Shown here: positions 48,422 to 57,215 of the stretch, piece after piece
Position numbering within the stretch: position 1 is the stretch's first letter
Layout of the letters: each line of letters begins with the position of its first letter
Assembly (NCBI GenBank): GCA_934465295.1
Contig: CAKSKU010000007.1
Location: 1 to 64,000 of the forward strand
Length of the DNA: 64,000 nucleotides
Origin: an uncultured Oscillospiraceae bacterium
GTDB lineage: Bacteria > Bacillota > Clostridia > Oscillospirales > Ruminococcaceae
Reading direction: 5' to 3'
The notes under the pieces: generated by a model
Database searches by the model: none
The model's input: only the letters and a program-made list of their open reading frames with translations
Told to the model about the DNA's origin: nothing
Made by a program: the position numbers and the translations under genes

Positions 48422-51301
48422 ATGAAACTCAGCGAACTTATCAATGATACTGTCGATACAATGCCGTCAAAAGCGTCATTCTCTGTCGGTTCGGAGGACG
48501 TTCTCGGCATCACCGACAACACCAAGGAAGTCGAACCGGGCTTCATATTCGTATGCGTAAAGGGCAAAAGCTTTGACGGACACTCCGCTGCCGAAGAAAT
48601 GCTCGAAAACGGCGCTGTATGCGTTATCGCCGATCACGATCTCGGTCTGAAAAAACAGATAATCGTTTCCGATACAAGAAAATTCTACGGTCTGCTCTGC
48701 GCAGCATGGTTCACCCACCCCGAACGTCACCTTAAATTCATCGGAGTTACGGGAACTAACGGCAAGACCACAATGGCAACGCTCATCAAGGATATACTTT
48801 CGCAGAACAAGCGCAAGGTCGGCTTTATCGGCACAACGGGCGTTCTCATCTGCGGAAAGCCCTATCAGTCCGACTCCTCAACTCCGACAACTCCCCGAGT
48901 TTTTGAGCTTTTCAGCATCTTCAACGAGATGATGAACCGCAGCTGCGACACTGTTGTAATGGAGGTCTCCTCATTCGCTCTTGAACAGAACAGAATAGGA
49001 CCCGTTATTTTCGATATCGCTGTTTTCACCAACCTCACAAGGGATCACCTCGATTATCATGAGACGATGGAAAACTACTATGAAGCCAAGAAGAAGCTTT
49101 TCACCGAACACTGCAAGGCTGCCATCATCAACATTGATGACAGCTACGGAAAGAGACTTTACGAGGAGATCAAGGGCTGCGGCTGCGAACGCATTTCCTA
49201 CGGTCTGCACGAGCACGCAGACATCACCTGCGAAAAGATACGCACCGCCGACACCCTCACGAAATTCTGGATAAATATTCAGAAAAAGAGCTTCCCCGTT
49301 ACGCTCAATATGATCGGACTTTACAACGTTTCAAACGCTATGGCTGCGATCGTTGCCTGCATAAAATCCGGCGTAGGCATAAACAACGTTCTCCTTTCGC
49401 TCGAAAGGGCAAAGGGCGTATGCGGCAGATGCGAGCTTCTCTCCGACAAAAACGGCTTCCTCATTATGAGAGATTATGCGCACAGTCCCGATGCGCTTGA
49501 AAATATGCTCCCTGCGATAAAAACGCACACAAAGGGCAGGCTTATATGCCTGTTCGGCTGCGGCGGCGACCGTGACAGGACGAAGCGTCCGCTTATGGCA
49601 AAGGCTGCCGAAAAGTATGCAGACCTGCTCATCATAACCTCGGATAACCCCCGGAGCGAAGACCCCGACGCTATCATTGATGAGATATGCGAGGGACTTA
49701 CGGGCTTGAAGCCTTATATCCGCATCACCGACCGTAAAGCCGCTATCAGACGTGCTATCGCAATTGCCGAAAAGGGCGATGTTATCGTCCTCGCAGGAAA
49801 GGGTCACGAGGATTATCAGATACTTGCCGACAATGTTCATATCCACTTTGACGAAAAAGAGATCGTTGAAGAGATAATGAAAAATTATAAAAAGCCGCGC
49901 TTCAACCCCGAGCTTCACGAATATATCTCCGTTAATGATATCCTCGAATGCACGGGCGGCAAGCCGCAGGGTCTCCACGATTACAATATGAGTATTCACG
50001 CAGATGCGATCTTCTCCGATACAAGAGATGCGGTGAAGGGCGGAGTTTTCGTTGCCCTGAGAGGCGAAAACTTCGACGGACACGACTTCGCAGCAAAGGC
50101 TGTCAAGGAGGGTGCTGCTTTTGCGATAACCGAACACGCAGTCCTCAACACTCCCTGCATCGTTGTAAAGGACACACGCAAGGCTCTGCTCGATATTGCA
50201 AGATCGTTCCGTATGCAGTTCCACCCTATCGTTATCGGTCTCACAGGAAGCGTTGGAAAGACCACCACAAAGGATATGATCGCACTTGCGCTTTCCGCCG
50301 AACACAGCGTTTACAAAACTCCCGTCAACCGCAACAATGAGATCGGCGTTCCTTTCACGCTCCTTAAACTCAATTCAAGCTGCACGGCGGCTGTTATCGA
50401 AATGGGAATGTCCGACTTCGGCGAGATAGAACGCCTTTCAAAATGCGTTCGCCCGACGGTATGCCTTATCACGAACATCGGCTTTGCGCATATAGAAAAG
50501 CTCGGCTCTCAGGAGGGCATACTTCAGGCAAAGCTTGAAATTCTAAAGGGCGCAGACAAGGACGCTCCGCTCATTCTCAACGGCGATGATAAGCTTCTTT
50601 GGAAAGTCTATGAGGACTACGGAGAGTACAGAAAGGTCGTTACCTACGGCATAGAAAACAAGAACTGCGACTACACCGCAGAGGACATAAAGACCTACAA
50701 TGACCGTATTTCCTTCAACGTCTGCCGCAATGGCGAGGTCATCACTGATGTTACGATATATTCGCTCGGCAGGCACAATGTTTACAACGCTCTTGCGGCT
50801 GTGACGACCGCTGCCGTTGTAGGCTGCGACCCTGTTTTGGCTGCGGAGATGCTCAGCGGCTATCAGCCCGACCAGCTCCGTCAGAATGTGCAGAAGCTCG
50901 GTCAGCAGACCGTTCTCGTTGACTGCTACAACGCTTCACCGACATCGATGAAAGCCGCTATCGATATGCTCTGCGACATCAAGCCTGCGGAGGGCGGCAG
51001 ACACGTTGCCGTTCTCGGCGATATGCTCGAGCTTGGTGAAAAATCGGCTGAATATCACGCCGAAATAGGCGAATATGTTGCCAAAAAGGGCGTTGACCTG
51101 CTCGTTTGCTACGGAAAAGAAGCCGAAAACATCGCCAAACGTGCCGATGAGCTTGGCTATCACGCAGGCTGGTCAACGGAAAAATCAAAGATACTCAACT
51201 TCCTTAAATTCAAGCTCCGTCCGGGCGATGTTGTGCTTTTCAAGGCGAGCCGAGGCGTTCATCTTGAAGAGATAATCGACGAATTTTACAAGGACTGCTG
51301 A
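48422..51301 (+). CDS. murE/murF: MurE-MurF fusion (UDP-MurNAc-tripeptide and -pentapeptide ligases)
   Basis: 959 residues in one uninterrupted frame. N-terminal MurE (about 1-490): Rossmann MurD-like domain 1, ATP loop GVTGTNGKTTMAT (about 108-120), SSTPTTPRVFEL, VMEVSSFALEQNRI and SDNPRSEDPDAII (about 405), whose DNPR is the meso-diaminopimelate selector. C-terminal MurF (about 499-959): AIFSDTRDAVKGGVFVALRG, GLTGSVGKTTTKDMIAL (about 604-620), NRNNEIGVPFTLLKLN, VLVDCYNASPTSMKAAID and VLGDMLELGEKSAEYH. It thus adds DAP and then D-Ala-D-Ala to the growing stem peptide on the UDP-MurNAc-dipeptide. Start after AAAGGCGG. Confidence 0.95.
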   Translation: MKLSELINDTVDTMPSKASFSVGSEDVLGITDNTKEVEPGFIFVCVKGKSFDGHSAAEEMLENGAVCVIADHDLGLKKQIIVSDTRKFYGLLCAAWFTHPERHLKFIGVTGTNGKTTMATLIKDILSQNKRKVGFIGTTGVLICGKPYQSDSSTPTTPRVFELFSIFNEMMNRSCDTVVMEVSSFALEQNRIGPVIFDIAVFTNLTRDHLDYHETMENYYEAKKKLFTEHCKAAIINIDDSYGKRLYEEIKGCGCERISYGLHEHADITCEKIRTADTLTKFWINIQKKSFPVTLNMIGLYNVSNAMAAIVACIKSGVGINNVLLSLERAKGVCGRCELLSDKNGFLIMRDYAHSPDALENMLPAIKTHTKGRLICLFGCGGDRDRTKRPLMAKAAEKYADLLIITSDNPRSEDPDAIIDEICEGLTGLKPYIRITDRKAAIRRAIAIAEKGDVIVLAGKGHEDYQILADNVHIHFDEKEIVEEIMKNYKKPRFNPELHEYISVNDILECTGGKPQGLHDYNMSIHADAIFSDTRDAVKGGVFVALRGENFDGHDFAAKAVKEGAAFAITEHAVLNTPCIVVKDTRKALLDIARSFRMQFHPIVIGLTGSVGKTTTKDMIALALSAEHSVYKTPVNRNNEIGVPFTLLKLNSSCTAAVIEMGMSDFGEIERLSKCVRPTVCLITNIGFAHIEKLGSQEGILQAKLEILKGADKDAPLILNGDDKLLWKVYEDYGEYRKVVTYGIENKNCDYTAEDIKTYNDRISFNVCRNGEVITDVTIYSLGRHNVYNALAAVTTAAVVGCDPVLAAEMLSGYQPDQLRQNVQKLGQQTVLVDCYNASPTSMKAAIDMLCDIKPAEGGRHVAVLGDMLELGEKSAEYHAEIGEYVAKKGVDLLVCYGKEAENIAKRADELGYHAGWSTEKSKILNFLKFKLRPGDVVLFKASRGVHLEEIIDEFYKDC

Positions 51302-51328
51302 TAATACTATAAAAAGGAGAGCGTCACA

Positions 51329-52336
51329 ATGCCGTTCCGGATAAATCTTATCGTTGCACTCACCGCTTTTGCGGTCTCAGCCGTAATGGGCAAATTTCTC
51401 ATTCCGCTGCTTAAAAAGATCCATTTTGGTCAGACTATATATGATAAAGGTCCGTCCTGGCACAAGGATAAGCAGGGCACTCCGATAATGGGCGGATTTA
51501 TGTTCATATTCGGCTCAGCTATCGCAATTGCGGTCGGCTATGCTTTGTACCGTTACAGGACTGCCGATGTCACGCTGCCCGACAACACGGGGCTTTACCG
51601 TCTGCTTGCGGGATATATATTTGCACTTCTGAATATGGTGATCGGCTTCACGGACGATTATATCAAGGCTGTGAAAAAACAGAACCTCGGACTTAAACCG
51701 AAGCAGAAAATGGTGATGCAGTTCATCTTCTCGGCGGCTTTCCTCTATGTTCTGTATATACTCGGCGACACGAAAACAACGCTCAATTTCTACTGGGCAG
51801 AGCTTGACATAGGCTGGCTCTACTACCCGTTTATGCTCCTTGTGATAGTTTTCCTCACAAATGCTGTAAACCTCACGGACGGCATTGACGGACTCTGCGG
51901 CTCGGTAACTGTTATCTCGATGATATCGTTCGCAACGCTCTGCTCCGCTATGGGAAATTGGGAATACTCCATTTACTCCATCGCTGTTGCAGGCGGCTGC
52001 CTTGGCTTCCTCGTATGGAATCTTCACCCTGCAAAGGTATTTATGGGCGATACGGGTTCGATGTTCCTCGGCGGTGCTGTCGTTGCGATAGGACTTGTGA
52101 CAAGACAGCATCTTCTGCTTGCAATAATTGCGATAGTTTATATCTGCGAGGCACTTTCTGTTGTAATTCAGGTGACCTATTTCAAGCTCACGCACGGAAA
52201 GCGTCTTTTCAAGATGTCGCCTATCCATCATCACTTTGAGCTCTGCGGTCTGAACGAATATCAGATAGTTATAAGCTTCTCGGCAGTCGGACTTATCGCA
52301 GGCATCATCGCAAATCTTATCTACAAGCTTTGCTGA
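51329..52336 (+). CDS. mraY: Phospho-MurNAc-pentapeptide translocase
   Basis: 335 residues, ten membrane segments. Transfers phospho-MurNAc-pentapeptide to undecaprenyl phosphate to form lipid I on the inner face. Signature stretches are YDKGPSWHKDKQGTPIMGG, FTDDYIKAVKKQNLGLKPKQ (paired Asp), NAVNLTDGIDGLCG and MGDTGSMFLGGAVVA, plus the C-terminal MSPIHHHFELCGLNE. Start after AAAAGGAGAG. A murD normally following it is absent. Confidence 0.95.
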   Translation: MPFRINLIVALTAFAVSAVMGKFLIPLLKKIHFGQTIYDKGPSWHKDKQGTPIMGGFMFIFGSAIAIAVGYALYRYRTADVTLPDNTGLYRLLAGYIFALLNMVIGFTDDYIKAVKKQNLGLKPKQKMVMQFIFSAAFLYVLYILGDTKTTLNFYWAELDIGWLYYPFMLLVIVFLTNAVNLTDGIDGLCGSVTVISMISFATLCSAMGNWEYSIYSIAVAGGCLGFLVWNLHPAKVFMGDTGSMFLGGAVVAIGLVTRQHLLLAIIAIVYICEALSVVIQVTYFKLTHGKRLFKMSPIHHHFELCGLNEYQIVISFSAVGLIAGIIANLIYKLC

Positions 52337-52362
52337 AATAATAGAAAGGAATGGTCGTTTCA

Positions 52363-53595
52363 ATGGCAGCCTCATCGGGAGCTATCCCTCAGAAAAACCG
52401 CAAAAAAGCCGACCGCCGCAAGGAGATGACCTCCGAGGGCGTTTCACGGGGATATTCGGAAAAGCCTTTATCGGGCAATATCGATTACCCTTTCCTCATA
52501 ATCCTTATGACGCTGCTTGCACTCGGTATCCTTATGATGTTCTCCGCAAGCTATGCATGGGCGATACAGGAAGGCTTAGAGGGAACTTATTATGCAAAAA
52601 AACAGATCGCAATGGCGGCTGCCGGGATAATCGGCATGCTCATCGTTGCGCATATAGATTATCATATCCTGCGCAAGCCGATAATAGTTTTCGGACTTTT
52701 CGGAGTGGCTTCGCTGCTTATGCTCATGTGCCGCATCGGACCATTCAAGGACCCTCACCATTACTCTTACCGCTGGGTAAAGTTCGGCCCTCTCCCCTCC
52801 TTCCAGCCGTCCGAGATCATGAAATTTGCGGTAATAGTTCTTTTCGCTTACCTTATCTCGATAAATTATTCCAAGCTCAAATATGCGAAATACGGCGTTC
52901 TTCCGTTTATGATGTGCCTTGGCTTTGTCATCGGACTTATGGCGATACAGCCGCATATTTCGGGTACTATCATCATCTGCGCCATCGGCGTTGTGATGAT
53001 GTTCGTCGGCGGAACAAATATCAAGCACCTTATGATACTCGGAATAATCGGCGTAACGGCGCTTGTGCTGCTGGTATTGCTGCTGTCGGCGAAGTTCGGA
53101 TTTACCTACTTTGAGGACAGAATGATCTCCTGGCGTGACCCTTTCAACGAAAATGCCCCTGCGGAAACGTGGCAGACGAAGAACTCGCTCATAGCGATAG
53201 GCTCGGGCGGATTGTTCGGACTTGGGTTCGGAAATTCCCGTCAGAAGTTCCTCTATCTCCCCGAGGCAAAGAACGACTTCGTTTTCGCCGTTGTGTGTGA
53301 AGAGCTCGGCTTTATCGGAGCTATCGTCGTAATAGTTCTTTTCCTGCTTTTCATCGGAAGAGGATTTTTCATCGCATCGAGAGCTTATGATAAATTCGGA
53401 ATGATGCTCGCAACGGGACTTACCGTTCAGATCGGTATTCAGGCGCTCCTCAACATCGCCGTTGTCACGAACACTATCCCGAACACGGGCGTTTCGCTCC
53501 CGTTTTTCAGCTACGGAGGAACAGCACTCATCATGCAGCTTTTGCAGATGGGCGTTATCCTGAGCGTTTCCCGATACACTTCTTCAGACGAATAA
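52363..53595 (+). CDS. ftsW: FtsW-type lipid II polymerase (SEDS family)
   Basis: 410 residues from the second ATG at 52363: the first ATG (52351) abuts AAAGGA directly, whereas the second has workable spacing, and murG has the same arrangement. About ten membrane helices: YPFLIILMTLLALGILMMFS, ASYAWAIQ, ... SEIMKFAVIVLFAYLI, FVIGLMAIQPHISGTIIICA, SLPFFSYGGTALIMQLLQMG. The SEDS Asp region is replaced by the DPFNENAPAETWQTKNSLIA loop (Asp-x-x-x), and AIGSGGLFGLGFGNSRQKFL is typical. Polymerises glycan strands with the PBP. Position after mraY suits FtsW. Confidence 0.93.
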   Translation: MAASSGAIPQKNRKKADRRKEMTSEGVSRGYSEKPLSGNIDYPFLIILMTLLALGILMMFSASYAWAIQEGLEGTYYAKKQIAMAAAGIIGMLIVAHIDYHILRKPIIVFGLFGVASLLMLMCRIGPFKDPHHYSYRWVKFGPLPSFQPSEIMKFAVIVLFAYLISINYSKLKYAKYGVLPFMMCLGFVIGLMAIQPHISGTIIICAIGVVMMFVGGTNIKHLMILGIIGVTALVLLVLLLSAKFGFTYFEDRMISWRDPFNENAPAETWQTKNSLIAIGSGGLFGLGFGNSRQKFLYLPEAKNDFVFAVVCEELGFIGAIVVIVLFLLFIGRGFFIASRAYDKFGMMLATGLTVQIGIQALLNIAVVTNTIPNTGVSLPFFSYGGTALIMQLLQMGVILSVSRYTSSDE

Positions 53596-53619
53596 TTATC
53601 CGAAAGGAATGGTCATAAA

Positions 53620-54747
53620 ATGAAAGTTATCCTTGCAGGCGGCGGCACGGCAGGACACATCAACCCTGCGCTCGCTATCGCCTCGATAATATCCGAGCAT
53701 TACCCCGACACGGAATTTCTCTATGTCGGAACGCCGAACGGAATGGAATCCCGTCTTGTCCCGAAGGCAGGCTATAACTATGCCCCGATGAAGGTAAGCG
53801 GATTTCAGCGCAAGCTTACGATAAAGAATATCGCACGAAATGTAAGGACTGTCGCATACCTCACTATGGCAGGACACCGTGCAAAGCAGATATTGAACGA
53901 ATTCAAGCCCGACCTCGTTATCGGAACGGGCGGATATGTCAGCGGCCCTATCGTGCTGAAGGCTGCCGAAATGGGATTCAAGACCGCTATCCACGAGCAG
54001 AACGCTTTCCCGGGAATGACAACGAAAATGCTTTCCAAGAAAGTTGACCTTGTAATGCTCACCGTCCCCGAAGCTATGGAATATCTCGAAAAGGATATCC
54101 CCTACACCGTTACGGGACTTCCCGTAAGAAAGGGATTTTCGGGCATGACAAGAGAAGCCGCAAGGCGTGAGCTTGGCATTGCCGAGGGCGATATCGTCGT
54201 TCTCTCAACGGGCGGAAGCCTCGGTGCAGGCAGGATCAACGAGACCGTTGCCGAGCTTATGGAATGGGAAACGAAAAACAATGTTCCGATAACCCACATT
54301 CACAGCTACGGCGGCATGGGCAAGACAACTTTCCTGCCTGACCTTAAAGCGAGGGGCGTTGACTATGAAAACAACTCCCGTATCCGTCCGAAAGAATACA
54401 TCGACAATATGCCCGTTTGCATGGCTGCCGCAGACCTTGTGATAAGCCGCTCGGGTGCGAATGCTCTCTCCGAGCTTGAAGCAATGGGCAGAGCTTCGAT
54501 ACTTATACCCTCGCCGAATGTTGCAGGCAACCACCAGTACCATAATGCAATGGTTCTCGGCAAGGCAGGTGCAGCTATCGTTATCGAGGAGAAAAATCTC
54601 ACGGGACAGACCCTCATCGATAACGTGAACGATCTCTACCGTGACAAGGAACGCCTTAACCGCTTTGCGCAGAGGGCAGCTTCGCTCTATGTTCCCGACA
54701 CTCCCGAAAGAGTTTTCAAAGCTCTTGATGAACTTATAAAAAAGTGA
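53620..54747 (+). CDS. murG: UDP-GlcNAc:lipid I GlcNAc transferase
   Basis: 375 residues. Forms lipid II from lipid I on the inner face of the membrane. GGGTAGHINPALAIASIISE (about 7-26), GTPNGMESRLVPKAG (about 38-52), IGTGGYVSGPIVLKAAEMGF, IHEQNAFPGMTTKMLSKKVD, STGGSLGAGRINETVAELM, SRSGANALSELEAMGRASIL and PNVAGNHQYHNAMVLGKAGA match GT28 MurG. GT-B fold with C-terminal UDP-GlcNAc site. Ribosome binding site AAAGGAATGG. Followed by murA rather than murC. Confidence 0.95.
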   Translation: MKVILAGGGTAGHINPALAIASIISEHYPDTEFLYVGTPNGMESRLVPKAGYNYAPMKVSGFQRKLTIKNIARNVRTVAYLTMAGHRAKQILNEFKPDLVIGTGGYVSGPIVLKAAEMGFKTAIHEQNAFPGMTTKMLSKKVDLVMLTVPEAMEYLEKDIPYTVTGLPVRKGFSGMTREAARRELGIAEGDIVVLSTGGSLGAGRINETVAELMEWETKNNVPITHIHSYGGMGKTTFLPDLKARGVDYENNSRIRPKEYIDNMPVCMAAADLVISRSGANALSELEAMGRASILIPSPNVAGNHQYHNAMVLGKAGAAIVIEEKNLTGQTLIDNVNDLYRDKERLNRFAQRAASLYVPDTPERVFKALDELIKK

Positions 54748-54809
54748 GTTTTTAACAGTTTTTCTTTTTCTGCATAATATAAATCAAAAAGCAGAAAGGG
54801 AGAAATGTT

Positions 54810-56087
54810 ATGCAGAAGCTTATAATAAACGGAGGAAACAGACTGAACGGTGAGATCGCCGTTCAAGGCGCAAAAAACGCAGTCCTGCCGATACTCGCCG
54901 CCGCAGTCCTCTGCAAGGGCAAAGTCGTTCTGCATAACTGCCCGAGACTTTCGGACGTCTACTCCGCTATGAGGATACTGACATCGCTCGGGTGCTGCGC
55001 AGGGTTTGACGGTGCTTCGCCGAACACGGTCTGCGTGAACACGGACGGCTTATCGTCAGCCGATATCCCCGACAGACTTATGCGTGAGATGCGCTCATCG
55101 ATATTTTTCCTCGGCGCACTCGTCGGGAGAACGGGCGGCTGCAAAATAACCCTCCCGGGCGGCTGCGACCTCGGTCAGCGTCCGATAGACATACATATAA
55201 ACGCCCTGCGGAAAATGGGCGTGACCGTCACCGAACAGCACGGCGAAATAGTATGCCGATGCGAAAAAAAGCTGAAAGGTGCGAAGCTTTCGCTTCCTTT
55301 CCCCTCTGTCGGTGCAACAGAGAATATCATTCTTGCGGCTGTGCTTGCCGAGGGAAGAACGGAGATAACCAATGCTGCCCGCGAACCCGAAATTGCCTGC
55401 CTTGCCGACTTCCTCAACCTCTGCGGAGCGGACATAATCGGCGCAGGCAGCAGCACTATCGTTATCTGCGGAAAAAAGGAGCTTCACGGCTGCGATTTTA
55501 CCGTTATGCCCGACCGGATCGCCGCAGCGACCTATCTTTCCTGTGCGGCTTGCGCAAAGGGTGAGATAATACTGAAAAAATGCTGCCCGAAACACCTCGA
55601 TGCGGTTCTTTCCGTGCTTGAACAGCTCGGATGCAGTATAAGCTGCACCGAAGATGAGATATTTTTCAGCGGAAAAGAACCACTCCATTCGATAGATATA
55701 ATACGAACGATGGTCTACCCCGGTTTTCCGACCGACTGTCAGGCTTTTATAATGTCAGCCGCCTGCATTGCGCAGGGTACGACGGTCTTTGTCGAGAATA
55801 TTTTCGAGAACCGCTACCGTCACGCCGAGGAGCTTCGGCGAATGGGTGCGAATATCCGTACCGAGGGCAAGGTCGCCGTTGTCGAGGGCGTGAAAAAACT
55901 CTACGGCGCAAAGGTCTGCGCTCCCGACTTAAGGGGCGGTGCAGGACTCGTTGCGGCTGCGCTCTGTGCCGAGGGCAAGACCGAGATTTCGGGCGTAAAG
56001 CACATCGACCGAGGCTATGAGGACATCGAAAACGTGCTTGCGGGCGTCGGCGCAGATATAAAAAGGATAGACCCATACAGACTTTAA
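54810..56087 (+). CDS. murA: UDP-GlcNAc 1-carboxyvinyltransferase
   Basis: 425 residues. First committed step of peptidoglycan synthesis (UDP-GlcNAc plus PEP). Key parts are GAKNAVLPILAAAVLCKGKV, FLGALVGRTGGCKITLPGGC with catalytic Cys119 in GGCDLGQRPIDIH (Cys retained, so fosfomycin-sensitive in principle), ATYLSCAACAKGE, and DLRGGAGLVAAALCAEGKTE near the end. Cys-rich in places (for example HNCPRLSD, KKCCPKHLDAVLSVLEQLGC). Placement in the dcw cluster between murG and ftsQ is seen in some Firmicutes. Start after AAAGGGAG. Confidence 0.94.
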   Translation: MQKLIINGGNRLNGEIAVQGAKNAVLPILAAAVLCKGKVVLHNCPRLSDVYSAMRILTSLGCCAGFDGASPNTVCVNTDGLSSADIPDRLMREMRSSIFFLGALVGRTGGCKITLPGGCDLGQRPIDIHINALRKMGVTVTEQHGEIVCRCEKKLKGAKLSLPFPSVGATENIILAAVLAEGRTEITNAAREPEIACLADFLNLCGADIIGAGSSTIVICGKKELHGCDFTVMPDRIAAATYLSCAACAKGEIILKKCCPKHLDAVLSVLEQLGCSISCTEDEIFFSGKEPLHSIDIIRTMVYPGFPTDCQAFIMSAACIAQGTTVFVENIFENRYRHAEELRRMGANIRTEGKVAVVEGVKKLYGAKVCAPDLRGGAGLVAAALCAEGKTEISGVKHIDRGYEDIENVLAGVGADIKRIDPYRL

Positions 56088-56107
56088 AAGAAAGAAGGAA
56101 TTTAACT

Positions 56108-57064
56108 GTGGCAGGCGGAAGATCAAAAGGCGGATATATTGGCATTGCTGCGTTTGCCGCTGTTATAATTTTTCTGATACTTTCAACGACAGTTTTCTTC
56201 AAGATAAACACGATAACGGTCAAGGGCAGCTCCATCTACACAGCAGAGGAGATCTGCACCGCTTCGGGAATAAAAAGCGGCAGCAATCTCATTCGCACGA
56301 ATATGAGCAAGGCTGCCGCAAACATCGAAAACACGCTCATCTACATAGAAACAGCCGAGCTTAAACGCTCGTTCCCGTCGGGCGTTGTCATCACCGTAAG
56401 ACCCTGCCGCGAAGCAATAAGTGCGGAATACGAGGACGGCTTCTGCCTTCTCAGCGAAAAGGGCAAGGTGCTGAAAACCTCCGATGCGCCTTTTCCCGAT
56501 ACTGTTGTCATCTACGGCGCACGAACTAAACCCGTCACCGAGGAATGGGAGGAGACCGAAGCTGTTTCCGACACGGGCAACGTCACCTCCGCTACGGAAA
56601 AGGACGAAGCTGTGGTCGAGGATAACGGCGAGACAACACCCATCCCGACGGTCGGCTCGCATTTTGAATGCACAAAGGCTAACCGAACGGAGATTTTCTA
56701 CCGTCTTGTAAACGTTGCGAAAAGTTCATTCGCAGGTCTTGCAAATGACTTCGATATGACCGATCATCACAACATCAGCTGCGTTTACGACAACAGGATA
56801 ACCGTTGAATTCGGCGCAGTGACCGAGCTTGACTACAAGATAAAGCTCGCATCGGAAATTTTAAAGGATAAGATCGGCAAAAAGACCGAGGGTACTCTGC
56901 GTATGCTCTCGGGCGGCGCATCCTTTATCGACAAGGCAGGCATCGAGCAGAACGAGATAACCTACGAGAACAATCTCGCCGCTCAGAATGCCCCCGAAAC
57001 AGAGGAGGCAGCGGACGAAAATACGCCCGAACAGACCTCTTCGGACGTTGTTCATTTTGAATAA
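56108..57064 (+). CDS. ftsQ: FtsQ/DivIB cell division protein
   Basis: 318 residues from a GTG at 56108 (AAGGAA upstream). A short N-terminus, one membrane helix (YIGIAAFAAVIIFLILSTTV, about 10-29), then the POTRA domain (INTITVKGSSIYTAEEICTA to RSFPSGVVITVRPC), a beta domain (FCLLSEKGKVLKTSD), an acidic Thr/Glu-rich insertion (about 140-185: EEWEETEAVSDTGNVTSATE) not typical of the family, the C-terminal beta region, and an acidic tail. It links divisome parts through FtsL. 151 bp before ftsZ, which has its own promoter. Confidence 0.88.
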   Translation: MAGGRSKGGYIGIAAFAAVIIFLILSTTVFFKINTITVKGSSIYTAEEICTASGIKSGSNLIRTNMSKAAANIENTLIYIETAELKRSFPSGVVITVRPCREAISAEYEDGFCLLSEKGKVLKTSDAPFPDTVVIYGARTKPVTEEWEETEAVSDTGNVTSATEKDEAVVEDNGETTPIPTVGSHFECTKANRTEIFYRLVNVAKSSFAGLANDFDMTDHHNISCVYDNRITVEFGAVTELDYKIKLASEILKDKIGKKTEGTLRMLSGGASFIDKAGIEQNEITYENNLAAQNAPETEEAADENTPEQTSSDVVHFE

Positions 57065-57116
57065 CTCACGTTTAAAATAAATTAATCAAATTATTAAGTA
57101 TTTTTCAAAAAAAGAC

Positions 57117-57145
57117 TTGCAATAATGTGCAAAATATGATAAAAT
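57117..57145 (+). promoter_or_regulatory. Promoter of ftsZ
   Basis: TTGCAA (57117-57122), 17-bp spacer, TAAAAT (57140-57145), 71 bp before the ATG. Lets ftsZ be transcribed independently of the long dcw transcript. Confidence 0.65.
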
Positions 57146-57215
57146 GTATATTGTATTAATGTGCAGTTTCATATACTGTTTGCAGTTATATTCATATATA
57201 GGAGGAAGTTAAAGC

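Noticed and set aside
49331..50305. 324-codon antisense frame within murE/murF
   Set aside because: Opposite strand of a clear fusion gene, no start signal and no protein motif.
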